The translations under genes and the position numbers were made by a program. Shown one piece after another: positions 42,219 to 51,421 of a DNA stretch of 64,000 nt. Below the pieces are notes generated by a model, which saw only the letters and a program-made list of their open reading frames with translations, had not been told where the DNA came from and ran no database searches. The stretch's first letter is position 1. Each line of letters starts with the position of its first letter. This stretch comes from Streptomyces spectabilis (GTDB lineage: Bacteria > Actinomycetota > Actinomycetes > Streptomycetales > Streptomycetaceae). The stretch spans positions 4,598,501 through 4,662,500 of the forward strand of contig NZ_CP023690.1 of NCBI RefSeq assembly GCF_008704795.1, read 5' to 3'.

Positions 42219-43073
42219 ATGCCCACGGTCGTGGACCCGAGCCTCAATCGCCGCAAGCTGCGTCTCGCCCTCAAGGCGGCACGTGACAAACGCGGTCTGA
42301 CTCAGCGCGAGGCGGCGGACACTCTGGAGTGGTCGCTGTCGAAGCTCATCCGCATCGAAGCGGGCACGGTGAGCCTCTCGGTCACGGACCTGCGCGCGAT
42401 GCTCCACGAGTACGGAGTCGACGACCCAGGCGTCGTCGCCGAGCTGGAAGAGGCCGCCCGGGGCAGCAAGGGCCAGTCCTGGTGGACGGATTACAAGGAC
42501 GTCATCAGCCAGCCGTTCACCCAGTACCTGGGCTATGAGAGCGCGGCGACGGACATCCGCGGCTATCACCCGAGCCTGATCCCCGGACACCTGCAGACCG
42601 CGGACTACATCACCGCGCTTTTCGAGGTCGGCCAGCCCATCTCCAAAGCCCAGCAGCGCATCGACCTCCGTCTGGCCCGGCAGGAGCGGATCTTCCAAGA
42701 GGGCGGCCCCCGAGTGGAGATGATCCTGGACGAGGCGGCGTTGCGCCGCCAGGTCGGCGGGCCGGCGGTCATGCGCCGCCAACTGGCCTTCCTGAAAGAG
42801 CTGATCACGGAGGGCAGGGCCATCCTGCGTGTCCTGCCCTTCACTGCGGGTGCTCACGACAGCTTGGACAGCAGTTTCTTCCTGCTGGGTTTCCAGGACG
42901 ACGAGGACGTCCTCTACGTGGCGGGCCCCGGCGGCGTGTCCACGATCCGGGACGACCGCGAGATCGTGGCCCGCTATCAGGAGTGCTTCGAGGACTTGCG
43001 GAGCAAAGCGCTCCCCGAGGAGGACTCCGCAGCATTGATCGACGGCCTCATCGAACAATTCCAGCGCACCTGA
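42219..43073 (+). CDS. XRE-family regulator with DUF5753 (WhiJ-like)
   Basis: 284 aa. Helix-turn-helix at about 14-70 (L-R-L-A-L-K-A-A-R-D-K-R-G-L-T-Q-R-E-A-A-D-T-L) followed by the DUF5753 domain (Y-H-P-S-L-I-P-G-H-L-Q-T-A-D-Y, R-Q-E-R-I-F, V-L-P-F-T-A-G-A-H). In Streptomyces these pair with small DUF397 proteins and affect development (whiJ-type loci). ATG at 42219 behind GAAGGAG. Here the DUF397 gene is nearby but convergent rather than downstream, which is unusual. Confidence 0.88.
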   Translation: MPTVVDPSLNRRKLRLALKAARDKRGLTQREAADTLEWSLSKLIRIEAGTVSLSVTDLRAMLHEYGVDDPGVVAELEEAARGSKGQSWWTDYKDVISQPFTQYLGYESAATDIRGYHPSLIPGHLQTADYITALFEVGQPISKAQQRIDLRLARQERIFQEGGPRVEMILDEAALRRQVGGPAVMRRQLAFLKELITEGRAILRVLPFTAGAHDSLDSSFFLLGFQDDEDVLYVAGPGGVSTIRDDREIVARYQECFEDLRSKALPEEDSAALIDGLIEQFQRT

Positions 43074-43110
43074 AGCCACATCAGTGTGGTGGCGGGGCTC
43101 AGGGGAAGGC

Positions 43111-43566
43111 ATGACGATGAAGAAGGGGCGCGCCAAGCGCGGCGGACCGGAGCTGAGGCCCGATCCCGCGCGCGTCAGCACCACACGCCCCGCCGCCCCT
43201 GGGCCCCGCGACCCGGCGGAGCTGTCCGCGGTCGTCGGACTGCTGCTCAACGGCCGCGAGACATGCGCACGGCTACTCCGTTGGAAGAAGGCGGAGGCCG
43301 ACAGCAGGATTCGGCGCAGGCGCGCACACACGGACGACATGATGCGTGTCATCCGCTTCCTCGTGGTGGCGATCGTCTTCTTCTCCGCCGTCTCGGTCCT
43401 GATCGCCTACGCCGGCATACGGATGGGCGTTCCGCCAGAGATCTGCTGGTTCGGCACCATGACGGGAGCACCGATGCTGGTCAGAACGTTCATCAAGCTT
43501 TTCGAGACGGTGCGTCCCTCCCTACCGGACGCGCCCAGAGACCCACCACCCAATGACGTGCCCTAG
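43111..43566 (+). CDS. Small membrane protein downstream of XRE regulator
   Basis: 151 aa. Basic N-terminal half, then two transmembrane helices (F-L-V-V-A-I-V-F-F-S-A-V-S-V-L-I-A-Y-A-G and W-F-G-T-M-T-G-A-P-M-L-V) and a short proline-rich tail. No family recognised. ATG 43111 has AGGGGAAGG just upstream and is preferred over GTG 43084. It lies 37 bases after the regulator, so probably co-transcribed. Its last 74 bases overlap the convergent membrane gene. Confidence 0.65.
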   Translation: MTMKKGRAKRGGPELRPDPARVSTTRPAAPGPRDPAELSAVVGLLLNGRETCARLLRWKKAEADSRIRRRRAHTDDMMRVIRFLVVAIVFFSAVSVLIAYAGIRMGVPPEICWFGTMTGAPMLVRTFIKLFETVRPSLPDAPRDPPPNDVP

Positions 43567-43798
43567 CAGGGGACTTGGTCCACCACCAGCCCGCGGCAGC
43601 GGCCGCCGCCACCAGCACCGCCAGCCAGATGGCCAACCGCACCCACGCGCTTCCGCCCAGCAGGGACGCACCCGCGCCGAAAGCCGAGGCGAGCGCGCCG
43701 GTCACCAGGCAGTACCCGAAGATCCCGGGTTCCCCGCCCTTCGCCGACTCTCGCCGCTGACTACTCATCGCGCATCCGGTCGTGTCCGAGTCGTTCAT
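43493..43798 (-). CDS. Small membrane protein coupled to DUF397 gene
   Basis: 101 aa with two hydrophobic segments (F-G-Y-C-L-V-T-G-A-L-A-S-A-F-G-A-G and L-A-I-W-L-A-V-L-V-A-A-A-A-A-A-G-W-W-W). ATG at 43798 overlaps the DUF397 stop by 4 bases (ATGA), supporting translation. A second ATG (M-S-S-Q-R-R) lies ten codons in. Its 3' end runs into the convergent gene. Unknown function. Confidence 0.55.
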   Translation of the reverse strand: MNDSDTTGCAMSSQRRESAKGGEPGIFGYCLVTGALASAFGAGASLLGGSAWVRLAIWLAVLVAAAAAAGWWWTKSPARARHWVVGLWARPVGRDAPSRKA

Positions 43799-44010
43799 CG
43801 CCGCGCCTGGTATCGCCCCAGGTCCGAGAACAACGCTAGCGCCAAGAGCCAGGCACTCCTGGTGAAGGTGAGCATGGGGTCGTCCGTGCGCGTCGAGTCA
43901 CGTACCAAGACCACCCCGGGGCACACTGCCACCTCACAGCAATTTGGGTCGTTGTCTCTGTTGCTGTAGCTACTCCTCCGCCAGGAAACCGCACCCCGAT
44001 CCTCAGCCAA
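43795..44010 (-). CDS. DUF397 protein
   Basis: 71 aa. Matches the DUF397 pattern: W-R-R-S-S-Y-S near the start, C-C-E-V-A-V, P-G-V-V-L-V-R-D-S and L-T-F-T-R-S-A-W. Such proteins are usual partners of XRE/DUF5753 regulators. The start is TTG at 44010 with AGAGGGGG six bases upstream; no ATG or GTG fits. It overlaps the preceding small ORF by 8 bases and the following one by 4. Confidence 0.8.
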   Translation of the reverse strand: MAEDRGAVSWRRSSYSNRDNDPNCCEVAVCPGVVLVRDSTRTDDPMLTFTRSAWLLALALFSDLGRYQARR

Positions 44011-44254
44011 TGCCGCCCCCTCTCACCCACCAAGGTGCCGCTCTCCTGGCAGCCTGCTGCGTCGGGAGACCGCGCTGGGCGCCCCAGGCCCCTGCCAACG
44101 CAAGGCTCGTTCCGAGAAGCGCTGTACGTGTAACAGGTCCTACCCGCTGTGGCGCCCACTTCAACAGGCCGCTACCGGCCACGGCACACACCACGCACCC
44201 GACGGCTCCGAAACAGACGCTCGTACGACGTCTTCCCTCCAGCGTCAGCCGCAT
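44003..44254 (-). CDS. Possible small membrane protein upstream of DUF397
   Basis: 83 aa. ATG at 44254 with GGGAG six bases before. Two possible membrane segments (S-V-C-F-G-A-V-G-C-V-V-C-A-V-A-G and R-T-A-L-L-G-T-S-L-A-L-A-G-A-W-G-A). The stop overlaps the TTG start of the DUF397 gene. Third-position GC bias is only moderate, so this could be a chance frame. Confidence 0.4.
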   Translation of the reverse strand: MRLTLEGRRRTSVCFGAVGCVVCAVAGSGLLKWAPQRVGPVTRTALLGTSLALAGAWGAQRGLPTQQAARRAAPWWVRGGGIG

Positions 44255-44334
44255 GGCATGCTCCCGCCCAACGCAGACATGAACGTCATTCATATACATA
44301 GACCGCGAGAGCGGCGGTGGGAACCGGGGGGACT

Positions 44335-45984
44335 ATGGCCGACCTCAGCAGACGCGGTGTCCTGGCGGGAGCCGCCGCCGTCGCGGCCGCCGTCGCGACC
44401 GGGCCCGCAGCGGCCGCGGCGCCCCGACCGGCCGAGCTGTGGCGGGAGTTCGCCGGGAATCCGTACGGGCACCCGCAGATCCCGTACGTGGGGCGTGCCG
44501 GATACCGCGGTGGCGCCCGTCGCTTCCGTCGCCCGCGCGCCGTCTTCCCCGTCCGCCACTACGGCGCGCGGCCCGGCGCCGGGGCGGACGCCGCGCCCGC
44601 GATCAATCGCGCCCTCGCCGCCGCCGGAAGGGCCGGCGGGGGCACGGTCCAGCTCGGACCGGGCGCGTACCGGATCGACGACGTCCTCCGGATCGCCCAC
44701 GACGGCGTCGTCCTGCGCGGCGCGGGCAGCGGTCGCACCACGCTCGTCGCCACCCGCCACCTCACCGAGCTGATCGGCCCCTACGGCAGCCGCTACGGCG
44801 GGGACAAGTCCAGCTGGTCCTGGGCCGGCGGGCTCATCTGGCTGTGCCCGCAGCAGCGTTGGGACTCCCTCGTCGCCGCGATCAGGGCCGAGGACTGGCC
44901 CTTCGAGGGGTGGACCGGGAACAAGCGGGACCAGTGGCGCGCCCTCACCGCCGTCTCCCCCGCCCGCCGCGGCGACCGGTCCGTCCGCGTCACGGACCCC
45001 GCGCGCGTGCGCCCCGGCGACCTCGTCCTGCTCCGCCTCTCCGACGACCGCGGCCACACCCTCCTGGAGCACATGGCGGGCGGTGGCCCGGGCCCGGAGG
45101 CGTACGTCTGGGACGACAAGACGAAGCTGACGTCGTACGTCCCCTACGAATGGCCCGTACGGGTCGCCGGGGTGCGGGGGCGCGAGGTCGCCCTCGAACG
45201 GCCGCTGCCGCTCGACGTGCGGCCCGAGTGGGAGCCGCTCCTCACCACCCATGTGACCGCCCTGACCGGCTCCGGCGTCGAAGGGCTCACCCTGGAGGCC
45301 GTCCGGACGCCGCAGTCGCCGCACCTCCTCGACAAGGGGTTCAACGGCGTCACCTTCCAGTGCGCGTACGACTGCTGGGCCGACGACGTGCGCGTGCGCC
45401 ACGTGGACAACGGCTTCGGGCTCGTCGCCGCGTCCGCCTGCACCCTGCGCCGCACCTCCGTCGGCGGGCGCGGCGCGCACCACCCGTACTTCTGCCGCGA
45501 GGGTTCGCACGACAACCTGATCGAGGACTTCCGTATCGAGCGGCGGACCGTGCCCGCCCCCGCGGGGACGCAGCTGCACGGCATCAACGTGGAGGGTCTG
45601 TCCTCGTACAACGTCTGGTCGCGCGGCCACATGGAGACGGGCACCTTCGACACGCACCGGGGCATGCCGTTCGCGAACGTCCGCACGGAGATCGTCGTCA
45701 CCAACGACGGGCGGCACGGCGGCGACGCAAGCGCCGGGCCCCTCTACGGAGCCCGGTTCACCCACTGGAACGTCACTGTCGTCAACCAGCGCGCCGGACT
45801 GGTCAAAATTGACGGCATCGCGCCGTACAGCGCCACGGTCGGCATCTCCCACGTACGGGAGTTCGACCAGATCGACGTGCCGGACTTCTCCGGGGAGCTC
45901 AACTCCCGGATCGAGGCGTACGGTTCGCCCGCCGCCGTCCGGCCGCGGAATCTGTACGAGGCCCAGCGCGCCCTGGAGCGCTGA
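44335..45984 (+). CDS. Tat-exported right-handed beta-helix (pectate-lyase-like) protein
   Basis: 549 aa. Twin-arginine signal S-R-R-G-V-L-A-G followed by an Ala-rich core and A-A-A. V-R-H-Y-G-A-R-P-G-A-G-A-D-A-A-P-A-I-N-R-A-L opens a pectin-lyase-like beta-helix (compare D-Y-G-A-x-x-D-G-x-x-D-x-x-x-A-I in polygalacturonase-type folds). Later rungs include V-R-H-V-D-N-G-F and G-S-H-D-N-L-I-E-D-F. Likely a secreted polysaccharide-active enzyme; catalytic residues not assigned. ATG 44335 after GGGGGGA. Confidence 0.75.
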   Translation: MADLSRRGVLAGAAAVAAAVATGPAAAAAPRPAELWREFAGNPYGHPQIPYVGRAGYRGGARRFRRPRAVFPVRHYGARPGAGADAAPAINRALAAAGRAGGGTVQLGPGAYRIDDVLRIAHDGVVLRGAGSGRTTLVATRHLTELIGPYGSRYGGDKSSWSWAGGLIWLCPQQRWDSLVAAIRAEDWPFEGWTGNKRDQWRALTAVSPARRGDRSVRVTDPARVRPGDLVLLRLSDDRGHTLLEHMAGGGPGPEAYVWDDKTKLTSYVPYEWPVRVAGVRGREVALERPLPLDVRPEWEPLLTTHVTALTGSGVEGLTLEAVRTPQSPHLLDKGFNGVTFQCAYDCWADDVRVRHVDNGFGLVAASACTLRRTSVGGRGAHHPYFCREGSHDNLIEDFRIERRTVPAPAGTQLHGINVEGLSSYNVWSRGHMETGTFDTHRGMPFANVRTEIVVTNDGRHGGDASAGPLYGARFTHWNVTVVNQRAGLVKIDGIAPYSATVGISHVREFDQIDVPDFSGELNSRIEAYGSPAAVRPRNLYEAQRALER

Positions 45985-46001
45985 CGGGCCCCGGCGGGGG
46001 C

Positions 46002-46262
46002 TCAGCCGAAGGGGACGAGGCGGACGACGGTCACCGTCAGGACCGAACCCGACACGTAGTAGAGGACGATCGCGCCGCCGACCGTCGCCTCCCTGCGGTC
46101 CCGCTCCTGGTCCACGGACGCCGAACCGTGCCCGTACGGGTCGCGGCCGAGGGTGCGCTCCATCGCCGCCCGGAACTGGTCGGCGTCGCCCATCTTGGCG
46201 AGGGTGTCGTCGGCGGGCGGCGCGTAGGTGATGCGGTAGCTCCGGCTCCGGTGACGGCTCAC
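46002..46262 (-). CDS. RelE/ParE-like toxin candidate
   Basis: 86 aa basic protein: Y-R-I-T-Y-A-P-P-A-D-D-T-L-A-K-M, A-M-E-R-T-L-G-R-D-P-Y-G-H-G, and a C-terminal beta strand pair V-L-Y-Y-V-S-G-S-V-L-T-V-T-V-V-R-L, the layout of RelE/ParE-type interferases. The ATG overlaps the upstream gene by 4 bases. RelE catalytic residues cannot be matched with certainty. Confidence 0.6.
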   Translation of the reverse strand: MSRHRSRSYRITYAPPADDTLAKMGDADQFRAAMERTLGRDPYGHGSASVDQERDRREATVGGAIVLYYVSGSVLTVTVVRLVPFG

Positions 46263-46507
46263 GCGATGCTCCGCCTCTCGGCCTCGTCGGCCGCGAGGCG
46301 GTCGAGGACCGCCTCGGCCTCCGGGTCGGGCACGGCCTCCAGCATCCAGTGCCGCATCACCGAGTGGATCTCGTCGACGCCCGCTCCGTTGATGGCCCGG
46401 TCGAAGTCCGCGCGCCTGTCCTCGGGGAGGGCGGCGCGGATGTCCGGGATGGTGTTGGGCACCTCGACCTCCTCGCCGCCGACGAAGGTCTTCAGTGGTT
46501 CGGCCAT
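46259..46507 (-). CDS. Antitoxin-like partner protein
   Basis: 82 aa acidic protein with a short N-terminal strand region and helices (D-F-D-R-A-I-N-G-A-G, H-S-V-M-R-H-W). Order (antitoxin first), ATGA overlap and size fit a type II toxin-antitoxin operon. No DNA-binding motif is obvious. ATG at 46507, with AGGGAGAG 9 to 16 bases upstream. Confidence 0.55.
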   Translation of the reverse strand: MAEPLKTFVGGEEVEVPNTIPDIRAALPEDRRADFDRAINGAGVDEIHSVMRHWMLEAVPDPEAEAVLDRLAADEAERRSIA

Positions 46508-46581
46508 GGTCGGGTCACTCTCCCTGGGGTCCCTGGACGGTCCCGGCGCTGATCTCACCGTAGCGGCCGGGACCGGGGCTT

Positions 46582-47940
46582 TCAGCCGGTGGCGTCGGCC
46601 TTCTCGGACCGCCCCGCCTTCTCCGTGGCGGCCGGGGGCCGCGGCCCGCTCTCGTGCGCCACCGGCTCCGGGAGGTTCCGCATCAGGCCCCAGTACCCGA
46701 GGGCCGCGACCGTGCCCACGACCGCGCAGAAGCCCCACAGCCAGTCCGCGCCCAGGCGGTCGATGACGGAGCCGGAGATCAGCGGGGCCGCGAGCGCCGC
46801 CACCGCCCAGGACATGGTGTACATGCCCTGGTAGCGGCCGCGCGCGTGCGTCGGCGAGAGGCGGACGACCAGGCCCGTCTGGGTGGGGGCGTTGACGATC
46901 TCGGCGAGCGTCCACAGGCACACCGTGAGGGTGATGAGGCCGACCGATCCGGCGAACGCCGTGAGGCCGAAGCCGTAGCCCGCCACGAGCGAGGAGATCA
47001 CCAACAGGCGCTGCGGGTCCCGGTGTTCGATGAATCGTGTCACCGGGATCTGCAACAGCACGATCATGACGCCGTTGAAGGCGATCGCGATGCCGTAGTC
47101 GCTCGGCTTGAAGCCCGCCTCGCCCATCGCCACCGGCAGTCCCACGTACGCCTGCTGGAAGATCAGCGCGACCAGGAAGGAGAGCCCGACGACGCCCATG
47201 AAGCGCCCGTCCCGCAGCACCGTGCCGAGCCCGGCCTCCGGCTCGTCGCCCGCCTCCCCCTCGACGGGCGCGGGCCGCGACTCCGGCAGCTTCACGAAGA
47301 TGACGGCCGCGCACGCGAGCGTCATCGCGGCCTCCAGGAGGAAGCCCGCGAGGTAGCTGTACGAGGCGATGAAGCCCGCGGCCGCCGAGGAGATGGCGAA
47401 GCCGAGGTTGATGGCCCAGAAGTTGAGCGAGAACGCGCGGACGCGGTCCTCGGGCCGGACGATGTCGGCCATCATCGCCTGCACGGCGGGGCGCGAGGCG
47501 TTGCTGGCCATGCCCACGAGGAAGGCCACCGCCGCGATGGCCACCGGGTGGGTCATGAAGCCGAGCAGCGCCACGGACAGACCCGTGGACGTCTGCGCGA
47601 TGAGCAGCGTGGGCCGCCGTCCGAGGCGGTCGGTCAGGACGCCCGCGCCGAGCGAGGAGACGACGCCGCCGAGCCCGTGCAGGGCCGCGACGAGGCCCGC
47701 GTACGTGGCCGAGTAGCCCTGTTCCAGGGTCAGGTAGATCGCCAGGAACGTGGACACGAAGGCGCCGAGGCGGTTCACCAGGGTGCTGGTCCACAGCCAC
47801 CAGAACGCCGGGGGCAGCCCCGACACGGATTCCTTCACGGCGCGTCTTGCGGCGGTGAGCGGCATACGAGGATCCCCCGAGGCGGTGCGGGCCCGGCCGC
47901 CGGGGCGGCCAGGGATGTAAGTGTCGGGAACGGCAGTCAC
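46582..47940 (-). CDS. MFS transporter (drug-export-like)
   Basis: 452 aa, twelve predicted transmembrane helices. Motif A between helices 2 and 3 is G-V-L-T-D-R-L-G-R-R-P-T. A cytoplasmic loop E-G-E-A-G-D-E-P-E-A separates the halves. Resembles MdtH/YceL-like exporters. The N-terminal 40 aa precede the first helix; the start may be the later ATG (M-P-L-T-A-A-R-R-A-V). Substrate unknown. Confidence 0.85.
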   Translation of the reverse strand: MTAVPDTYIPGRPGGRARTASGDPRMPLTAARRAVKESVSGLPPAFWWLWTSTLVNRLGAFVSTFLAIYLTLEQGYSATYAGLVAALHGLGGVVSSLGAGVLTDRLGRRPTLLIAQTSTGLSVALLGFMTHPVAIAAVAFLVGMASNASRPAVQAMMADIVRPEDRVRAFSLNFWAINLGFAISSAAAGFIASYSYLAGFLLEAAMTLACAAVIFVKLPESRPAPVEGEAGDEPEAGLGTVLRDGRFMGVVGLSFLVALIFQQAYVGLPVAMGEAGFKPSDYGIAIAFNGVMIVLLQIPVTRFIEHRDPQRLLVISSLVAGYGFGLTAFAGSVGLITLTVCLWTLAEIVNAPTQTGLVVRLSPTHARGRYQGMYTMSWAVAALAAPLISGSVIDRLGADWLWGFCAVVGTVAALGYWGLMRNLPEPVAHESGPRPPAATEKAGRSEKADATG

Positions 47941-48039
47941 AACTTACGCAACCGCGGTCCCTCCGGACTACTCATTTGACAGGTAGCGTCAATCGCTCCG
48001 GGACGCGGCCCCCTCCGGAGTTCCATTACGCTCGTGGGC

Positions 48040-48801
48040 ATGGCCGACGCACCGTACAAGCTGATCCTCCTCCGCCACGGCGAGAGCGAATGGAACGCGA
48101 AGAACCTGTTCACCGGCTGGGTGGACGTCAACCTCAACGAGAAGGGCGAGAAGGAGGCGGTCCGCGGCGGCGAGCTGCTCAAGGACGCGGGCCTGCTGCC
48201 CGACGTCGTCCACACGTCGCTCCAGAAGCGCGCCATCCGCACGGCCCAGCTCGCGCTGGAGTCCGCGGACCGCCACTGGATCCCCGTCCACCGCAGCTGG
48301 CGTCTGAACGAGCGCCACTACGGCGCCCTCCAGGGCAAGGACAAGGCCCAGACCCTCGCCGAGTTCGGCGAGGAGCAGTTCATGCTCTGGCGCCGCTCGT
48401 ACGACACCCCGCCGCCCGCCCTCGAGGACGGCACCGAGTTCTCCCAGTCGGGCGACCCGCGCTACGCCTCCATCCCGCCGGAGCTGCGCCCCCGCACGGA
48501 GTGTCTGAAGGACGTCGTCGTCCGCATGCTCCCCTACTGGTACGACGGCATCGTCCCCGACCTCCTGGCCGGCCGCACCGTCCTGGTAGCCGCGCACGGC
48601 AACTCGCTGCGCGCCCTGGTCAAGCACCTCGACGGCATCTCCGACGCCGACATCGCGGGCCTGAACATCCCCACCGGCATCCCGCTCGCCTACGACCTGG
48701 ACGCCGCCTTCAAGCCGCTGAACCCGGGCGGCACCTACCTCGACCCGGAGGCCGCGAAGGCCGCGATCGAGGCCGTGAAGAACCAGGGCAAGAAGAAGTA
48801 G
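48040..48801 (+). CDS. gpmA: 2,3-bisphosphoglycerate-dependent phosphoglycerate mutase
   Basis: 253 aa glycolytic enzyme. [10 protein letters not shown] (phospho-His), [16 protein letters not shown], and second His in V-A-A-H-G-N-S-L-R. The ATG at 48040 gives the length remembered for S. coelicolor Pgm; the GTG two codons earlier is possible. Confidence 0.96.
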   Translation: MADAPYKLILLRHGESEWNAKNLFTGWVDVNLNEKGEKEAVRGGELLKDAGLLPDVVHTSLQKRAIRTAQLALESADRHWIPVHRSWRLNERHYGALQGKDKAQTLAEFGEEQFMLWRRSYDTPPPALEDGTEFSQSGDPRYASIPPELRPRTECLKDVVVRMLPYWYDGIVPDLLAGRTVLVAAHGNSLRALVKHLDGISDADIAGLNIPTGIPLAYDLDAAFKPLNPGGTYLDPEAAKAAIEAVKNQGKKK

Positions 48802-48816
48802 CCCTCCCGTACGAAC

Positions 48817-48857
48817 GAAGACCCCTGTCCTCGGGAAGCCGTGGGCGGGGGTTCTTC
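48817..48857 (+). terminator. Terminator after gpmA
   Basis: Arms GAAGACCCC and GGGGGTTCTTC enclosing an inner loop. Confidence 0.7.
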
Positions 48858-48876
48858 TTATGTGGTGGTGTCCCTT

Positions 48877-49347
48877 ATGCGCAAGGCCAGTCAGGGCCGT
48901 TCTTCGAGTGTGGCCGAGCGGTGGGCCGCGCCACTGGCGTGGGGGGTGTTCCTCGGAGGTGCGGGGGCCGCTGTCGCCTTCGGGGACCGGCTGTGGCGGC
49001 TCGCCGGGGAGGCGTGGGCCGTGGGCGGGTATCTCTTCGGGGGCCTGTGCGGGTTCGGGGTGCTCGTGGGGTGGGCGGCGGCCATGGACGCGCGGAAGCG
49101 GGGGCGGTGGGTCGTGGCGGCCCTCGCGGCGGGGGTGAGCGGGGTCGCGACCGTGGCGCTCGTGAGTCTGGTGCGGGGGCGCGACGGGCGGCTGCTCGGC
49201 TCCTTGGGGCGCGGGCCGGGCGGGCGGATGTGGGTCGAGGACCATCCGGGGGCGCAGTTCGCCGTCCTCGGTGGGCTGGCGTGCGGCGCGCTCCTGCTGT
49301 GGCGGGTGCTGCCGCGTCGGGCGACGGGACGACGCCGCAGGGCCTGA
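48877..49347 (+). CDS. Small integral membrane protein
   Basis: 156 aa with four hydrophobic segments (first P-L-A-W-G-V-F-L-G-G-A-G-A-A-V-A-F-G, last A-Q-F-A-V-L-G-G-L-A-C-G-A-L-L-L-W) and a basic C-terminus. ATG 48877 is chosen because the upstream GTG at 48841 lies within the gpmA terminator hairpin. No family recognised. Convergent with the YbjN-domain gene. Confidence 0.6.
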   Translation: MRKASQGRSSSVAERWAAPLAWGVFLGGAGAAVAFGDRLWRLAGEAWAVGGYLFGGLCGFGVLVGWAAAMDARKRGRWVVAALAAGVSGVATVALVSLVRGRDGRLLGSLGRGPGGRMWVEDHPGAQFAVLGGLACGALLLWRVLPRRATGRRRRA

Positions 49348-49353
49348 GCGGGG

Positions 49354-49872
49354 CTACTCCGCGGTGGTGGGGCGGGGCTGGGTGAGGTGGGTGAAGGCGT
49401 CCAGGTTGCGGGTCGATTCGCCGCGGGCGACGCGCCAGGCGTACTCCTTGCGGATCGCCGTCGCGAAGCCCAGTTCCAGGAGGGTGTTGAAGGAGCCGTC
49501 CGCCGCTTCCAGGACGGAGCCGAGGAGGCGGTCCAGCTCGTCGGGGGTGACGGCGGCGAGCGGGAGCTTGCCGGTGACGTAGACGTCGCCCAGGGGGTCG
49601 ATCGCGTAGCCCACGCCGTACAGGCGGAGGTTGCGCTCCAGGAGCCAGCGGTGGACCGCCTCGTGGTTCTCGTCGGGGTGGCGGACCACGAAGGCGTTCA
49701 GGGAGAGGGAGTGCCTGCCCACGCGCAGGGAGAGCGTCGTGGAGAGCTTGCGGGTGCCGGGGAGCTTGACCACGTACGAACCCGGCTCGGGGGACTCCCA
49801 GTCGAGCTCGGCGTCGGCCAGGAACCGCTCGATCACCGCACCAGGTGTCTCACCGGCAGCAACGTCACCCAT
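49354..49872 (-). CDS. YbjN-domain protein
   Basis: 172 aa YbjN (type III secretion chaperone-like fold) protein: [31 protein letters not shown] and D-E-L-D-R-L-L-G. Commonly next to mshA in streptomycetes; here its start overlaps the mshA end by 8 bases, so it is coupled to it. Precise role unknown. Confidence 0.85.
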   Translation of the reverse strand: MGDVAAGETPGAVIERFLADAELDWESPEPGSYVVKLPGTRKLSTTLSLRVGRHSLSLNAFVVRHPDENHEAVHRWLLERNLRLYGVGYAIDPLGDVYVTGKLPLAAVTPDELDRLLGSVLEAADGSFNTLLELGFATAIRKEYAWRVARGESTRNLDAFTHLTQPRPTTAE

Positions 49873-51220
49873 GGTGCGAGGGTACGCGACGGCGGTGGTC
49901 GTGCATCGCCGCGGTGTACACGTCCGCCGTGGCCGACGCCGCCGTGCCCCAGCCGAAGGACTCGGCGTGCCGGGCGGCCGCCGCGCCCATGCGGTCGACG
50001 AGGTGGGGGGCGTCGGCGAAGTCGCGCAGCACGCGCGCGTAGTGGGCCGGTTCGTGATCGGGGATCAGGAAGCCGGTGACGCCGTCGCGCACCGCGACCG
50101 GCAGGCCGCCCACCGCCGCCGCGAGGACCGGCGTGCCCGCGGCCTGCGCCTCGATGGCGACGAGCCCGAACGACTCGCTGTAGGAGGGCATGACGAGCAG
50201 GGACGCCGCGCGGAACCAGTCGGCGAGCTGGTCCTGGCCGACCGGGGGCTGGAAGCGGACCACGTCCGCGATGCCCAGGCGGGCGGCCAGCTTCTGCAGC
50301 CCCTCCGGCTTGGCGAGGCCGCTGCCGCTCGGGCCGCCGACGATGGGGACGACGATGCGGCGGCGCAGCTCGGGGCGCTCGTCGAGGAGGACGGCCACCG
50401 CGCGCAGCAGCACGTCCGGGGCCTTCAGGGGCTGGATGCGGCCCGCGAAGAGCGGGACGAGGGCGTCCTGCGGCAGGCCCAGGCGGTGGCGGGCGGCGGC
50501 CCGGCCGTCGCCGGGCCGGAAGCGGTCGAGGTTGACGCCGGGGTGGACCACGGCGACGTTGCCGGGCTCGGCGTCGTAGTGCCGTACGAGTTCGTCGGCC
50601 TCTTCGGAGGTGTTGGCGATGAGCCGGTCGGCGGCGCGCACGATCTGGGTCTCGCCGATGACGCGGGCGGAGGGCTCGGGGGTGTCGCCCGCGGCGAGCG
50701 CCGCGTTCTTGACCTTGGCCATGGTGTGCATGGCGTGCACGAGCGGGGTGCCCCAGCGCTCGGCGGCGAGCCAGCCGACGTGGCCGCTGAGCCAGTAGTG
50801 CGAGTGGACGAGGTCGTAGTGGCCGGGGCGTTGGCCCGCCCAGGCGAGCATGACGCCGTGCGTGAAGGCGCACAGCTGGGCGGGAAGCTCCTCCTTGGCC
50901 AGGCCCTCGTAGGGCCCGGCGTCCACGTGGCGCACGAGGACGCCGGGAGCCAGCTCGACGGTGGGCGGCAGCGCTCCCGTGGTGGCGCGGGTGAAGATCT
51001 CGACCTCGATGTTGATCTCGGCGAGGCGCTTGGCGAGCTCCACGATGTAGACGTTCATGCCGCCCGCGTCGCCGGTGCCGGGCTGGTGCAGCGGTGAGGT
51101 GTGCACGCTGAGCATGGCGACGCGCCGCGGGCGGCGGGGCGAGCCGGGGAGGCGAAGCCGGGCGGGTGCCGCAGGGGCCGCTGGGAGACGACGCCCGAGC
51201 CTGGTCACGTAGTGGCTCAC
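49865..51220 (-). CDS. mshA: D-inositol-3-phosphate glycosyltransferase MshA
   Basis: 451 aa GT4 glycosyltransferase, first step of mycothiol synthesis: transfers GlcNAc from UDP-GlcNAc to inositol-3-phosphate. Seen: [21 protein letters not shown] near the N-terminus, [11 protein letters not shown], and [12 protein letters not shown] for the nucleotide sugar. GTG 51220 behind AAGGAGG. Thus thiol redox capacity depends on the same UDP-GlcNAc pool as amino-sugar metabolism. Confidence 0.94.
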   Translation of the reverse strand: MSHYVTRLGRRLPAAPAAPARLRLPGSPRRPRRVAMLSVHTSPLHQPGTGDAGGMNVYIVELAKRLAEINIEVEIFTRATTGALPPTVELAPGVLVRHVDAGPYEGLAKEELPAQLCAFTHGVMLAWAGQRPGHYDLVHSHYWLSGHVGWLAAERWGTPLVHAMHTMAKVKNAALAAGDTPEPSARVIGETQIVRAADRLIANTSEEADELVRHYDAEPGNVAVVHPGVNLDRFRPGDGRAAARHRLGLPQDALVPLFAGRIQPLKAPDVLLRAVAVLLDERPELRRRIVVPIVGGPSGSGLAKPEGLQKLAARLGIADVVRFQPPVGQDQLADWFRAASLLVMPSYSESFGLVAIEAQAAGTPVLAAAVGGLPVAVRDGVTGFLIPDHEPAHYARVLRDFADAPHLVDRMGAAAARHAESFGWGTAASATADVYTAAMHDHRRRVPSHHG

Positions 51221-51421
51221 GTGGCGGTCCTCCTTGGCCTTGGCGGCGGCGTCCTGGTCCTCGTACCGCGGGCACGGCGCTCTCGCATCCGAGGGCACAG
51301 CGCTGCGGAGGGCGTACGAGGTCCTCTGAGGACGGCAACACCGGAACTTCCTGCTCCATTTCCTCTTTGCCAAAGCATTACCTTGGGGGTCCCCACCGCA
51401 GCCCTTGCATACGCTTGCCCC

